Source: Thermodesulfobacteriota bacterium (GTDB lineage: Bacteria; Desulfobacterota; Desulfobacteria; Desulfobacterales; JAUWMJ01). Taken from it: 32,691 nucleotides of DNA. The position numbers and the translations under genes were made by a program. The notes beneath the pieces are model-generated. The model saw nothing but the letters and a program-made list of their open reading frames with translations, was not told the origin of the DNA and searched no databases. How positions within the stretch are numbered: the stretch's first letter is position 1; each line of letters starts with the position of its first letter. Below are positions 8,390 through 16,883 of the stretch, piece by piece. The stretch lies in NCBI GenBank assembly GCA_034189135.1, contig JAXHVO010000136.1, positions 1-32,691 on the forward strand, in the 5' to 3' direction.

Positions 8390-9697
8390 TTATACCTCTT
8401 CTCCCTTTTTCTTTTTAGGCTGAATCAATTTCTTCACGTTAAACTCCTTAAAGGCGATCAATCCTGTGGGACGGTAAATCATTACCAGGATCAAAAGCAG
8501 CGGAATGGCAATCCATTTAAAAAGCTCCAAAGGCCGCAGGGCTTCGCCAAGCACGCTGAGACTTACAGCGCCCACAATCGACCCGTACACCGAATTCAAG
8601 CCGCCGAAATAGACCATCGCCAAAACCTCGGCCAGTTTCTGAATGCCAAACGTTGCCGGGTTCACATAACCCAGCACATGGGCAAACAGCCCGCCGGCCA
8701 CACCGGCCCAAAATGCAGCAAACATGAAAGCCACCACCTTTGTACGCTTGGTGTTGACGGTCATTGCATTGGCAGCCGTTTCTTCATCCCGTACAGCATT
8801 TAGCGCCTTGCCAAGGGTGGAACGAACAAAGTTGTTGATTACCCAGATACAGACCACAGTCCAGATAAAAACGGTGGGCAAGTTGGCCCAGTTTGGCTGA
8901 CTGCTGAGTCCACGGGGTCCGCCCACGAATTCCATGTTTTCAACCAGACTTTTGACGATAAACATAAACGCCAGAGAGATGATCGCCAGGTAATCTCCCC
9001 GTGTTCTGAATGAAGGAATGGCGACGATCAATGCTCCCAGGGCGGCCACGCAACCACCCAGAATGAGTCCCAGGGGAAACAGAAACGGACCTATAAAGGA
9101 AGGCATAAGCGCTTGGCCAAACATGCTGTCGTTAACAAAAAGGGATACGGAAAAAACCGAAGCAGTATAAGCACCCAGAGCCATAAATCCAGGATGTGAA
9201 CAGGAAAATTCTCCCATGTAACCGTTGATTATGTTCAGACTTACGGTGACCATGATAGCGATCAGAGTAAATTTGAGCGTAATTAAACGGTAGTCACTCA
9301 CATCCGCCCAGATATGAAAAATGATATAAAGCAACACCAGATGGATAAATACCGATCCCGGCATGGAAAAATGGATTAGTTTTTCCGCCAGCCGGTTGGC
9401 CGGTGCAAGGCTCAACCGCGCAATAATGCCGATGGGTAAAATGAATATCAATAAAACGTAAAGCATGGTGCTGGGAACAAGCAACGGTTTTTTAAGCATG
9501 ATTAAGAAACCAAAAAGTGCCGGAATTTTAGGTAATCCCAAAGCCAGTGCCAGCTGTGTTCCCACCGCTTGTTCCAGGATAACCGCAATCATTGCACCAA
9601 AAAGCCACCCCAGAATCGGTACCATGGAAAACATCTCTATGATTTTACTTTTTAATCCTGTTTCAGGTGTAGATAATTCGCTACTTGTTACTTCCAT
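8390..9697 (-). CDS. livM: Branched-chain amino acid ABC transporter permease LivM
   Basis: 435 aa inner-membrane permease with about ten hydrophobic segments. It carries the LivM landmarks GYMGEFSCSHPGFMALGAY, SFRTRGDYLAIISLAF and GKALNAVRDEETAANAM (the ATPase-coupling loop). The C-terminal tail is strongly basic (KKLIQPKKKKGEEV). The start is set at the ATG at 9697, which has AAAGGG six bases ahead; an in-frame TTG at 9712 would add five residues and would consume that ribosome site. The N-terminal extension of about 120 residues before the core is longer than in short LivM proteins but similar to enteric LivM. Confidence 0.93.
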   Translation of the reverse strand: MEVTSSELSTPETGLKSKIIEMFSMVPILGWLFGAMIAVILEQAVGTQLALALGLPKIPALFGFLIMLKKPLLVPSTMLYVLLIFILPIGIIARLSLAPANRLAEKLIHFSMPGSVFIHLVLLYIIFHIWADVSDYRLITLKFTLIAIMVTVSLNIINGYMGEFSCSHPGFMALGAYTASVFSVSLFVNDSMFGQALMPSFIGPFLFPLGLILGGCVAALGALIVAIPSFRTRGDYLAIISLAFMFIVKSLVENMEFVGGPRGLSSQPNWANLPTVFIWTVVCIWVINNFVRSTLGKALNAVRDEETAANAMTVNTKRTKVVAFMFAAFWAGVAGGLFAHVLGYVNPATFGIQKLAEVLAMVYFGGLNSVYGSIVGAVSLSVLGEALRPLELFKWIAIPLLLILVMIYRPTGLIAFKEFNVKKLIQPKKKKGEEV

Positions 9698-9736
9698 TTG
9701 AATCCCTTTCAATAAAGAGCCAACTTGATCTCGTGA

Positions 9737-10660
9737 CTACAGTCTCAACTTGGCACTGTATGGCTCGCCAAAGAAGCCGTAAGGCCTGAAAACCAAAATA
9801 AGCAGTACAATTGAATAAGCGATTATATCCCTCAAGGTAGATGGAAAAATCATCGCCACAAAGATTTCAATAAACCCAAGTAAAAATCCCGCCAGAGTGG
9901 CCCCCATAATCGAGCCTCTTCCGCCTAATATCGCTGCCACAAAGGCTTTCCAGCCAAATAAAATTCCCATGTACGGATCGAGTACCGGATAAGCCACCCC
10001 GAAAAGAATACCGGCCACAGCGGCCAAAGCCGATCCAATGGCAAATGTCATGGCCGCAATACGGTTGATCGATACCCCCATCAAAGGTACCACCACAAAA
10101 TCAAAGGCCATGGCCCGCATGGCCATCCCCCAGCGGGTTTTTTTTATAAACAGATGCAACGCCAGCATAAAGGAAAGCGAAACGGCCACAATCATGATCT
10201 TTTTGTTGGTGATGAATACACCATTGACATTATAGGTCAGGGTTTCGATCAATGGAGGAAAGGATATCCGTTGAGTACCCACTCCCCACAGGACCAGCAT
10301 TTCGAGAATAATACCAATCATTAAACCGGTAATGGCTGCCGATGCACGCGGTGCCTCCCGTAGCGGACGATACCCCACACGCTCTACGAACATCCCCACA
10401 AAAGAAGTTAAGAACATGGAAAGAAGGATGGTCAGCACCAGCACAAACCATCCGGGCAAAGGAAGAGTCCACAGTGATGCCAGCGCCATCAAGCCTGTGG
10501 CAACACCAAACCCGATATAGGCCCCGACCATAAAAATATCGCCGTGCGCAAAATTAAACAGCATCATGATGCTGTAAACCATGGAGTATCCCAATGCGAT
10601 GAGTGCATAGAAACTGCCCCACTGTAAAGCGTTGATCAGGTTCTGAAAGAAAAATACCAT
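9737..10660 (-). CDS. livH: Branched-chain amino acid ABC transporter permease LivH
   Basis: 307 aa permease. Starting at MVFFFQNLINALQWGSFYAL it has the LivH hallmarks ALGYSMVYSIMMLFNFAHGD, GYRPLREAPR and a C-terminal RPYGFFG. About eight membrane segments are expected; it pairs with LivM. The start at 10660 is preferred because GAGAGGAAAG precedes it and because the upstream in-frame ATG (10732) would run through the intrinsic terminator at 10683-10722. The gap to livM is 39 bases when livM is started at 9697. Confidence 0.95.
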   Translation of the reverse strand: MVFFFQNLINALQWGSFYALIALGYSMVYSIMMLFNFAHGDIFMVGAYIGFGVATGLMALASLWTLPLPGWFVLVLTILLSMFLTSFVGMFVERVGYRPLREAPRASAAITGLMIGIILEMLVLWGVGTQRISFPPLIETLTYNVNGVFITNKKIMIVAVSLSFMLALHLFIKKTRWGMAMRAMAFDFVVVPLMGVSINRIAAMTFAIGSALAAVAGILFGVAYPVLDPYMGILFGWKAFVAAILGGRGSIMGATLAGFLLGFIEIFVAMIFPSTLRDIIAYSIVLLILVFRPYGFFGEPYSAKLRL

Positions 10661-10682
10661 CTTGCTTTCCTCTCGTTCTTTC

Positions 10683-10722
10683 AAAAAAGCGGGCTCAGGG
10701 TTTATCGCCCTGGCCCGCTTTT
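10683..10722 (-). terminator. Intrinsic terminator/attenuator between livK and livH
   Basis: Read on the minus strand: AAAAGCGGGCCAGGG, loop CGATAAA, CCCTGAGCCCGC, then a run of six T. The stem is about 15 bp with a single bulged A, GC-rich, directly followed by the T tract. It lies 91 bases after the livK stop and 22 bases before the livH start, within the operon. This is a classic way to make much more binding protein than membrane permease from one promoter. The A run on the other side makes it potentially bidirectional. Confidence 0.85.
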
Positions 10723-10813
10723 GATATGACATTTACAGGCTTTAAGCCTTTACGGACCTCAGGTCATCATATGAGATCTATCCTGCAATTTTTACTTATC
10801 GATTGCGCCCATC

Positions 10814-11989
10814 TTAGGGACAGATGGACTTGTAGAACTCGAACTCACCGGCATCGCTGATTCTGACGATAACGGCACATTTTTTCGGATCGCCTTCTTC
10901 GGTAAAAGTCATTTTACCGGTAATACCATCAAATTCCTTGATCTTAGCAAATGCATCCCGAATCCCCTGGCGGTCTTTTTTCAGGTCTCCGGTAATTGTT
11001 CCGTAAGATTCAATTGCTTTTTGTACCAGTCGTATGGCATCCCAGGTCAGAGCGCCGACATCGTCCGGAATATAACCGTGTTTTTTATTATACCTGTCGA
11101 TAAATTCCTTGGTGGCTCCCTTGGCCCCGGCGGCTGCATAGTGAGTACTGAAAAACTGCCCGTAGCAGTCTTTCCCGCACAGTTTAACGGTTTCTGCAGA
11201 ACCCCAGCTGTCGCTACCAACAATCGGTTTGTCCCATCCAAGCTGATGAGCCTGCTGTACGATTAAAGCCACTTCATTATAGTACTGCGGAGTAAACAGA
11301 AACTCAGCGCCTGATTTGATTATTTTTGTCAATTGTGAACTGAAATCAGCGTCTTTAGTGGTAAAGCTTTCATAGGCCACCACTGAACCGGCACCGTTCA
11401 GATCTTCCCAGGCTGCTTTAAAAAACTCGGCAAGACCTTTCGGATAGTCACTGGCCACGTCGTATAAAACCGCTGCCTTGGTATATCCGAATTCTTTCTT
11501 TACGAAATTGGCAACCACCGGACCCTGAAACGGATCAAGAAAACATCCCCGGAAAACAAATGGTCGGTCTTTGGTTGTTTTTGGGTTGGTCGACCAGGGG
11601 CTGATCATCGGGGTGTTGTACTTATTGGCCACTTCACCCGCAGGTACTGCTTGTTTGGAAGACTGGGGGCCCACAATCACCAGGACGTCATCCTCTGTAA
11701 TCATTTTGGTATTTGCCTTCACCGCCGATTCCGCTTTGGCCTCATTATCCTCTATGACCAGCTCTACCTTGTACTTTTTTTCCCCTACCTCAAGTCCGCC
11801 TGCAGCATTAATATCTTCAAGCCACATTTGGGCGGCAAACTTTGTTCCCTCCCCTACTTTGGGGATATCTCCGGTAATCGGAGCATTTATGCCAATCTTA
11901 ATCGTCGTTGGCTCCTTGGGACCACAAGCGAATACAATTAGACCCACCACCAGACAGCAAATAATACCTACAAATAGTCCTTTTTTCAT
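10814..11989 (-). CDS. livK: Branched-chain amino acid ABC transporter substrate-binding lipoprotein
   Basis: 391 aa periplasmic binding protein of the LivK/peripla_BP_6 type. The N-terminus MKKGLFVGIICCLVVGLIVF leads to a lipobox ending at Cys22 (VFAC, then GPKEP), so it is predicted to be lipid-anchored rather than free. The mature part opens with TIKIGINAPITGDIPKVGEG and contains VGPQSSKQAVPAGEVANKYN and PMISPWSTNPKTT, typical ligand-cleft segments. The AAAGGAGG ribosome site is strong. It lies 125 bases downstream of lpdA on the same strand, with its own terminator after it. Ligand not determinable; glycine or another amino acid is possible given the neighbours. Confidence 0.93.
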   Translation of the reverse strand: MKKGLFVGIICCLVVGLIVFACGPKEPTTIKIGINAPITGDIPKVGEGTKFAAQMWLEDINAAGGLEVGEKKYKVELVIEDNEAKAESAVKANTKMITEDDVLVIVGPQSSKQAVPAGEVANKYNTPMISPWSTNPKTTKDRPFVFRGCFLDPFQGPVVANFVKKEFGYTKAAVLYDVASDYPKGLAEFFKAAWEDLNGAGSVVAYESFTTKDADFSSQLTKIIKSGAEFLFTPQYYNEVALIVQQAHQLGWDKPIVGSDSWGSAETVKLCGKDCYGQFFSTHYAAAGAKGATKEFIDRYNKKHGYIPDDVGALTWDAIRLVQKAIESYGTITGDLKKDRQGIRDAFAKIKEFDGITGKMTFTEEGDPKKCAVIVRISDAGEFEFYKSICP

Positions 11990-12114
11990 TACTACCTCCT
12001 TTTTTATCCGGCCATTTTTTTGATCTGTTTAAATAAAACCATCTCCCCACATCAAATTACGTTTGCCTGTTATCACAGGAACAAAACTTAATCAACCTGT
12101 AAACCAAAAAAATA

Positions 12115-13548
12115 TTATCCATGCAAAGATCTGTCAAGCGCCTTGAATGAAGTTTCCTGCATAACTTCAGAGAACGTGGGGTGCGCATGAATGGTGGCAG
12201 CCAGATCTTTTACACTGGATCCGCTCTTAATGGCCAGTGTGCCTTCGGCAATAAGATCGGTTGCGTGCGATCCGACAATGTGAACACCTAAAATTCTACC
12301 GGTGTCAACATCTGATACTATCTTTGCCATACCGGCAATTTCTCCCACAACCTGTGCCTTTCCCATTGCCCGGAAAAGAACACTGTCTGAACGTACGCGA
12401 TCATTTATCTGTTTTGCCTGCGATTCTGTCAGCCCGACGTTTGCTATTTCCGGTGTGGTAAAAATTGCACCGGGCACAGCAGTATAGTCCATCTTTTTAC
12501 TCCCTTGCATGGCATTTTCTGCCGCAACAAGGCCTTCCGCAGAGGCAACGTGTGCAAGCATAACTTTTGCCGGTCCGAGGACATCACCAATGGCATACAC
12601 CCCTGCAATATTGGTTTCCATCTTCTCATTGGCAATGACCCATCCCTTTTCGTCCACATGAACCCCTATGTTTTCAAGGCCGAGGTGATCGGTACTCGGT
12701 TTACGTCCAACACATACCAAAATCTTTTCCACTCTCTCGATTTTGGGTTCTTCGTCTTTTGGAGAAATATTCTCCAAAAAAGGCGAGGGCCCTATTGTTA
12801 CAGCAAGACTGCTCTCTTGATCTTCAACCGATTCCACACTTCTGTTAACCAAAAACTTAATTTTTCGCTTTTTCATTTCACGCTGCAAAATCTTTGAGCA
12901 ATCTTCATCAACGGATGGAAGCGGCAACATCCTTGACAAAGCCTCCACCACAGTCACTTTGCAACCAAGTGCGGCGAGCACAAATGCAAACTCACAACCG
13001 ATAACTCCACCTCCGACAATGAGTATTGATTGCGGAATTTGGCGCAGGCTAAGCGCTTCGTTGCTCGATATAATCCGATCCCCGTCAAAGGGTATCGATG
13101 AAAGGCTTATCGGGTATGACCCAATGGCTAAAATCAGACCGTCATAAGATATTTCTGCGGTATTCCCGTCCTCATATTTTACCGTGGTCCGTCCCGGCTC
13201 CTCGATAAATCCTTTTGCTTTCAGATATTGAATCCTATTTTTTTCCAAAAGCTTATTAATCCCTTGGGCCTGGCTTTTAATCACCTTTTCCTTCCGATCC
13301 ATCAGTTTTGGTAAGTCCGGCATAACCGACCCCATTGACCGGATACCAAATTCTTCGGCTCTTCTGAAGTTTTCCAGCATCTTGGCGGTGTGAATCAATA
13401 TTTTAGAAGGAATACAACCCCAGTTTAAACATGTCCCGCCCACACTCTCCTTTTCAATAAGGGTCACTTCGCCACCAAGCTGGGCAGCACGTATTGCAGC
13501 AATATACCCGCCGGGGCCGGAGCCGATTACAGTTATTTTTCTTGCCAT
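12115..13548 (-). CDS. lpdA: Dihydrolipoamide dehydrogenase (glycine cleavage L protein)
   Basis: 477 aa flavoprotein disulfide reductase. FAD motif GSGPGGYIAAIRAAQLG (9-25), redox-active disulfide GGTCLNWGCIPSK (Cys40 and Cys45), NAD-binding GGGVIGCEFAFVLAALG, second FAD motif GVYAIGDV, and C-terminal HAHPTFSE with the catalytic His456-Glu461 pair. It reoxidises the dihydrolipoyl arm of carrier proteins with NAD+. It is transcribed divergently from the glycine-cleavage genes across a 226-base intergenic region, and no 2-oxoacid dehydrogenase genes are near, so serving GcvH is the natural reading. GAGAGG lies 11 bases before the ATG. Confidence 0.96.
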   Translation of the reverse strand: MARKITVIGSGPGGYIAAIRAAQLGGEVTLIEKESVGGTCLNWGCIPSKILIHTAKMLENFRRAEEFGIRSMGSVMPDLPKLMDRKEKVIKSQAQGINKLLEKNRIQYLKAKGFIEEPGRTTVKYEDGNTAEISYDGLILAIGSYPISLSSIPFDGDRIISSNEALSLRQIPQSILIVGGGVIGCEFAFVLAALGCKVTVVEALSRMLPLPSVDEDCSKILQREMKKRKIKFLVNRSVESVEDQESSLAVTIGPSPFLENISPKDEEPKIERVEKILVCVGRKPSTDHLGLENIGVHVDEKGWVIANEKMETNIAGVYAIGDVLGPAKVMLAHVASAEGLVAAENAMQGSKKMDYTAVPGAIFTTPEIANVGLTESQAKQINDRVRSDSVLFRAMGKAQVVGEIAGMAKIVSDVDTGRILGVHIVGSHATDLIAEGTLAIKSGSSVKDLAATIHAHPTFSEVMQETSFKALDRSLHG

Positions 13549-13590
13549 GCTTTTTTAAACCTCTCTTTACTATCTGTCCTTTTATCGGAA

Positions 13591-13621
13591 ATTATGTTCT
13601 TTTTGTAACAAAAAAACTCAA
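13591..13621 (-). promoter_or_regulatory. Weak candidate promoter for lpdA with internal dyad
   Basis: On the minus strand TTGAGT (13616-13621) and CATAAT (13591-13596) are separated by 19 bases, longer than ideal. Nearly all of the spacer is the perfect dyad TTTTTGTAACAAAAA (13600-13614), a possible operator position. This is pattern reading only, with no support beyond position. Confidence 0.3.
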
Positions 13622-13686
13622 TAATGAAAACACTAAAGGAGGAAAACATAAAATACTATTTTTCCGTGTTTTGGTGATAAATAAAT

Positions 13687-13715
13687 TTGACTCTTAACAA
13701 CAATTTCTCTATTCT
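13687..13715 (+). promoter_or_regulatory. Candidate sigma70 promoter for the GcvT-SHMT gene
   Basis: TTGACT (13687-13692), a 17-base spacer, then TATTCT (13710-13715). Start of transcription would be near 13722, leaving a leader of about 50 bases before the ATG at 13775. That is too short for a tandem glycine riboswitch, and none of its conserved segments is seen. Confidence 0.5.
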
Positions 13716-13774
13716 TCAATAGTTAGTGTCTGAGTTCATACCTGCATATCAATTGAAAGGGGACTTTAAATAAA

Positions 13775-16423
13775 ATGCCAAAACTTAATCGAACCATTTT
13801 TTATGAACGGCATGTAAAGCTCGGGGCCAATATGGTAGAATTTGCCGGCTGGGAAATGCCGATTCAGTATGATGGGGGAATCGTCCAGGAGCATCTTGCT
13901 ACCAGAAAGCATGCCGGCCTTTTTGACGTTTCCCACATGGGCCGCTTTGTGATCAGCGGGAAAGACTCGCTGGCTTTTCTGCAGCATGTTCTTTCCAACA
14001 ATGCGGCGGCCCTCGAACTAGAAGAAAGCCAGTACACCATTATCCCCAACAAGCAGGGTGGTGCGATCGATGATGCCTATCTTTACCGCTTTGTGGAGGA
14101 TGAATATCTGTTGGTGGTGAACGCCTCAAATCGGGAAAAGGACTGGAACCATTTAAACCAGCACCGGAAAAATTTCAACGAGGTAAAACTGGTTGATCGC
14201 ACTGCCGATCTGATCATGATCAGCCTACAGGGTCCTTTATCAAAAAATATCCTTTTGGGTGTTATAGATTCCGGGCATCTACCTGAACCACAGAGAAATT
14301 GTCTGGCAACCGATGCCATAAAAGGCGCCAAAGTCCAAATCGCAAGAACCGGATACACCGGAGAGCCCATCTGTTTCGAACTCTTTGTGAACACCGAAAA
14401 TTCATTGATGATCTGGGATCTATTGATAGAATGTGGCGCTCAGCCTGTCGGCCTTGGAGCCAGGGATACCTTGAGGCTTGAAGCATGTCTTCCTCTGTAT
14501 GGACACGAATTGGGAGACGATCCTGAAAACAACGAAATTCCCATTTTTGCATCGAGTCTTTCCAAATTTGCAGTCAGTTTATCACCCTTAAAGAAAAATT
14601 TTGTCGGCCGCGAGGCCCTGGAAAAACAATTTAATGCTCTGAAGAAAATAATAAATGACGACTTTTCTCTCATCACAGACCTCCCGCGCATGATCATGCC
14701 GGTAGCCATAGTCGGCAAAGGACTGGCCCGCAGCGGATATAAGGTTTTCCATAACGGTCACCACGTCGGATATGTAACCAGCGGTACCATGGTCCCCTAC
14801 TGGAAGTATGAAGGGATCGGTATTTCCTCCAAAATTACGGATGAAAAAGGGCTGCGGGCAATCTGTCTGGCATTTATAAACAGCGACCTTAGCGAAGGGG
14901 ATGAACTGCAGCTAGAAATCAGGAACAAAATGACGCCAGCAGTGGTCGTTCCCTACCATATGAGAAGCGAGGCCCCGCCTTTTGCCCGGGCTATTTTCCA
15001 TGATCAGATCAGACAGGAAAAAGCGGATTTCCCAAACAAAGAAGCGGTAAAAAAGGTCCGTTCATTGCTTGATAAAACCATTGAAAATACAATCTGGCGA
15101 CAGCATGAATGTATCAATCTTATTCCATCGGAGCAGACCCCTTCTAAGATGGTAAAACTTCTTTCGATTATGGACCCTGTCGGTCGTTATGCCGAACATA
15201 AACAGGTGATGGCTTTCAACGAAGCCGAAGTCTTTTACTACCAGGGAACCGAGTTCATTGCCAGAGTTGAAGAACTGCTGGAAAATGAATTGCGCCATTA
15301 CCTTGAATGTACCGAGGTGGAAACACGCCCTGTCTCAGGTCAGATGGCAAATACAGCGTTATTCAGTGCAATGGTGGATTTTTTAAACCGGGCGGACAGG
15401 AAAAGCGAACAAAGGAGAATCCGCAACGTATTAAATAACCACATTATCAAAGGCGGTCATCTCAGCGCACAGCCCATGGGCGCTCTGCGAGATTTTGTCG
15501 CCCGCAATCCCAAATGGGAAAAGCCTGCTGTGGTTAATTTTCCGGTTCATGAGGATAATTCTTATAAAATAGATGTGGACGCCTGCAAAAATGTGATTGA
15601 AGAGCACCAACCTGAACTGATTATTTTCGGCAAAAGCATGACCTTACATAAGGAACCTGTGGCTCAAATACGGTCATTTGTTGATGACCTGTCCATTGAC
15701 TGTGTCATTTTATATGATATGGCCCATGTTCTTGGCCTGGTGGGACCTTATTTCCAGCAGCCTTTTAAGGAGGGAGCCGATATCGTTACCGGATCTACCC
15801 ATAAGACATTTTATGGTACCCAGCGGGGAATAATCGGGTCGAACTATACAGATGAAGATCTGCGTTACGAATTATGGGAAGCCATACAACGCAGGGCTTT
15901 TCCAGGCAGTGTCAGCAACCACCATCTTGGCACTATGCTCGGTCTGCTGATGGGCGCTTATGAAATGAATTACTTCAAGGATGAATACCAACGGAAAGTA
16001 CATTCAAATGCAAAAGCCTTTGCAAAAGCTCTGAAGCAGTGCGGCCTTGATGTTGCCGGAGATCCCGATATCTCATATACTGAAACCCACCAGGTGATCC
16101 TTAATGTTGGCTATTCCAAAGGTCCTGAACTTGCGCAACGACTTGAACAGAATAATATCATAGTCAATTACCAGGCAGCCCCTGATGAAGAAGGTTTTAC
16201 CGCATCCGGATCTTTACGAATGGGGGTACAGGAGATGACCCGCTTCGGCATGGCAGAAAGAGATTTTCAAAAACTGGCCCAGATTATTTACGATGTGGTA
16301 GCCGGAAATAAAGGAGTTAAAGAAGAGGTTAAATCTTTTAGAAACGCTTTTAGCGACATGCAGTTTTGTTTTTCAACAAACGATTTTGACGACCTTATAC
16401 AAAAGCTGCATACACTGATATGA
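13775..16423 (+). CDS. Fused aminomethyltransferase (GcvT)-serine hydroxymethyltransferase-like protein
   Basis: 882 aa with two enzyme domains in one uninterrupted frame. Residues 1-405 are a complete T protein: GANMVEFAGWEMPIQY (18-33), DVSHMG (51-56), the catalytic-region IDD (98-100), the folate-site GYTGE (193-197) and ARDTLRLEACLPLYGHEL (229-246). After a short linker, residues 425-845 are a fold-type I PLP enzyme of the SHMT family: NLIPSE (448-453), RYAE (471-474), FYYQGTEF (487-494), GGHLS (560-564), DMAH (648-651), STHKT with PLP Lys677, and LRMGVQEMTRFGM (814-826). The T half releases methylene-THF from the lipoyl arm of GcvH; an SHMT half would use it to make serine. The PLP loop HKTFYGTQRG differs from the usual HKTLRGPRGG. 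A ribosome site GAAAGGGGAC lies 12 bases before the ATG. Confidence 0.93.
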   Translation: MPKLNRTIFYERHVKLGANMVEFAGWEMPIQYDGGIVQEHLATRKHAGLFDVSHMGRFVISGKDSLAFLQHVLSNNAAALELEESQYTIIPNKQGGAIDDAYLYRFVEDEYLLVVNASNREKDWNHLNQHRKNFNEVKLVDRTADLIMISLQGPLSKNILLGVIDSGHLPEPQRNCLATDAIKGAKVQIARTGYTGEPICFELFVNTENSLMIWDLLIECGAQPVGLGARDTLRLEACLPLYGHELGDDPENNEIPIFASSLSKFAVSLSPLKKNFVGREALEKQFNALKKIINDDFSLITDLPRMIMPVAIVGKGLARSGYKVFHNGHHVGYVTSGTMVPYWKYEGIGISSKITDEKGLRAICLAFINSDLSEGDELQLEIRNKMTPAVVVPYHMRSEAPPFARAIFHDQIRQEKADFPNKEAVKKVRSLLDKTIENTIWRQHECINLIPSEQTPSKMVKLLSIMDPVGRYAEHKQVMAFNEAEVFYYQGTEFIARVEELLENELRHYLECTEVETRPVSGQMANTALFSAMVDFLNRADRKSEQRRIRNVLNNHIIKGGHLSAQPMGALRDFVARNPKWEKPAVVNFPVHEDNSYKIDVDACKNVIEEHQPELIIFGKSMTLHKEPVAQIRSFVDDLSIDCVILYDMAHVLGLVGPYFQQPFKEGADIVTGSTHKTFYGTQRGIIGSNYTDEDLRYELWEAIQRRAFPGSVSNHHLGTMLGLLMGAYEMNYFKDEYQRKVHSNAKAFAKALKQCGLDVAGDPDISYTETHQVILNVGYSKGPELAQRLEQNNIIVNYQAAPDEEGFTASGSLRMGVQEMTRFGMAERDFQKLAQIIYDVVAGNKGVKEEVKSFRNAFSDMQFCFSTNDFDDLIQKLHTLI

Positions 16424-16883
16424 TACCGTTGTACAAAACCCAACTTATCCTCATATATTAGTTGTCATAAATTTTCATGCCCGACCGGGCACAACATTGC
16501 ATGAAAATTTATGCGAAACAGAATATTGCTATCAATTAATTTTACATTTAGACAAATTATATTTTTTTTATTGACTTTTATCGCAATTTAATTTAGTTAT
16601 TTTAATGTATTCTTAATATTTTTCAGAGATACCTCGGATGCTGCACGAAATATTCGTGCCAAATCCTTAGGGTTCGAACAGGTAAGCGTAGACTCCGAAA
16701 ATAATTTTATACCTTAGGCGCCTATGCAGTCCTTCTGAATTTAGATGTCGATGCATCCCGCCTGACTACGTTTTAAAACTTTCGAATCTGATCGATATTT
16801 CATTGTTTTTAGACCCTTGTAAGCCGGACCCTTCAACACCTTAAACCACCAACTTATTTTTATGTAAACCTTTAGAGTAAACC
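16424..16883. other. 460-base non-coding interval before the Lrp gene
   Basis: No convincing gene on either strand. It contains the nested inverted repeat at 16466-16513, a very AT-rich stretch (about 16520-16620) with an isolated TTGACT at 16571 lacking a good -10, and two short perfect dyads: GCACGAA-ATA-TTCGTGC (16643-16659) and TAGGCGCCTA (16715-16724). It probably holds the promoter and long leader of the regulator gene. No glycine riboswitch core was recognised. Confidence 0.5.
16466..16513. repeat. Nested inverted repeat downstream of the GcvT-SHMT gene
   Basis: Perfect 14-bp arms CATAAATTTTCATG (16466-16479) and CATGAAAATTTATG (16500-16513). The 20-base spacer carries a second small hairpin, GCCC GACC GGGC, whose first G is the last base of the left arm. 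There is no T run after it, so it is not a standard intrinsic terminator. It looks like a REP-type palindrome or a cruciform-forming element. Confidence 0.7.

Noticed and set aside
10661-10732. 24-residue N-terminal extension of LivH from the ATG at 10732
   Set aside because: It would be translated through the terminator hairpin; 10660 has a ribosome site and begins at the conserved LivH N-terminus.
13624-13677. 17-codon frame with a strong AAAGGAGG inside it (13635-13642)
   Set aside because: The Shine-Dalgarno-like sequence has no ATG/GTG/TTG at proper distance, and the short frame has no ribosome site of its own; probably chance.
13549-13774. Glycine riboswitch ahead of the GcvT-SHMT gene
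   Set aside because: The leader from the likely promoter is only about 50 bases, and none of the conserved aptamer segments is visible; regions before 16884, 17505 and 18926 were also checked by eye without success.
16671-16678. GGTTCGAA resembling a tRNA T-loop
   Set aside because: No acceptor, D or anticodon stems can be built around it.
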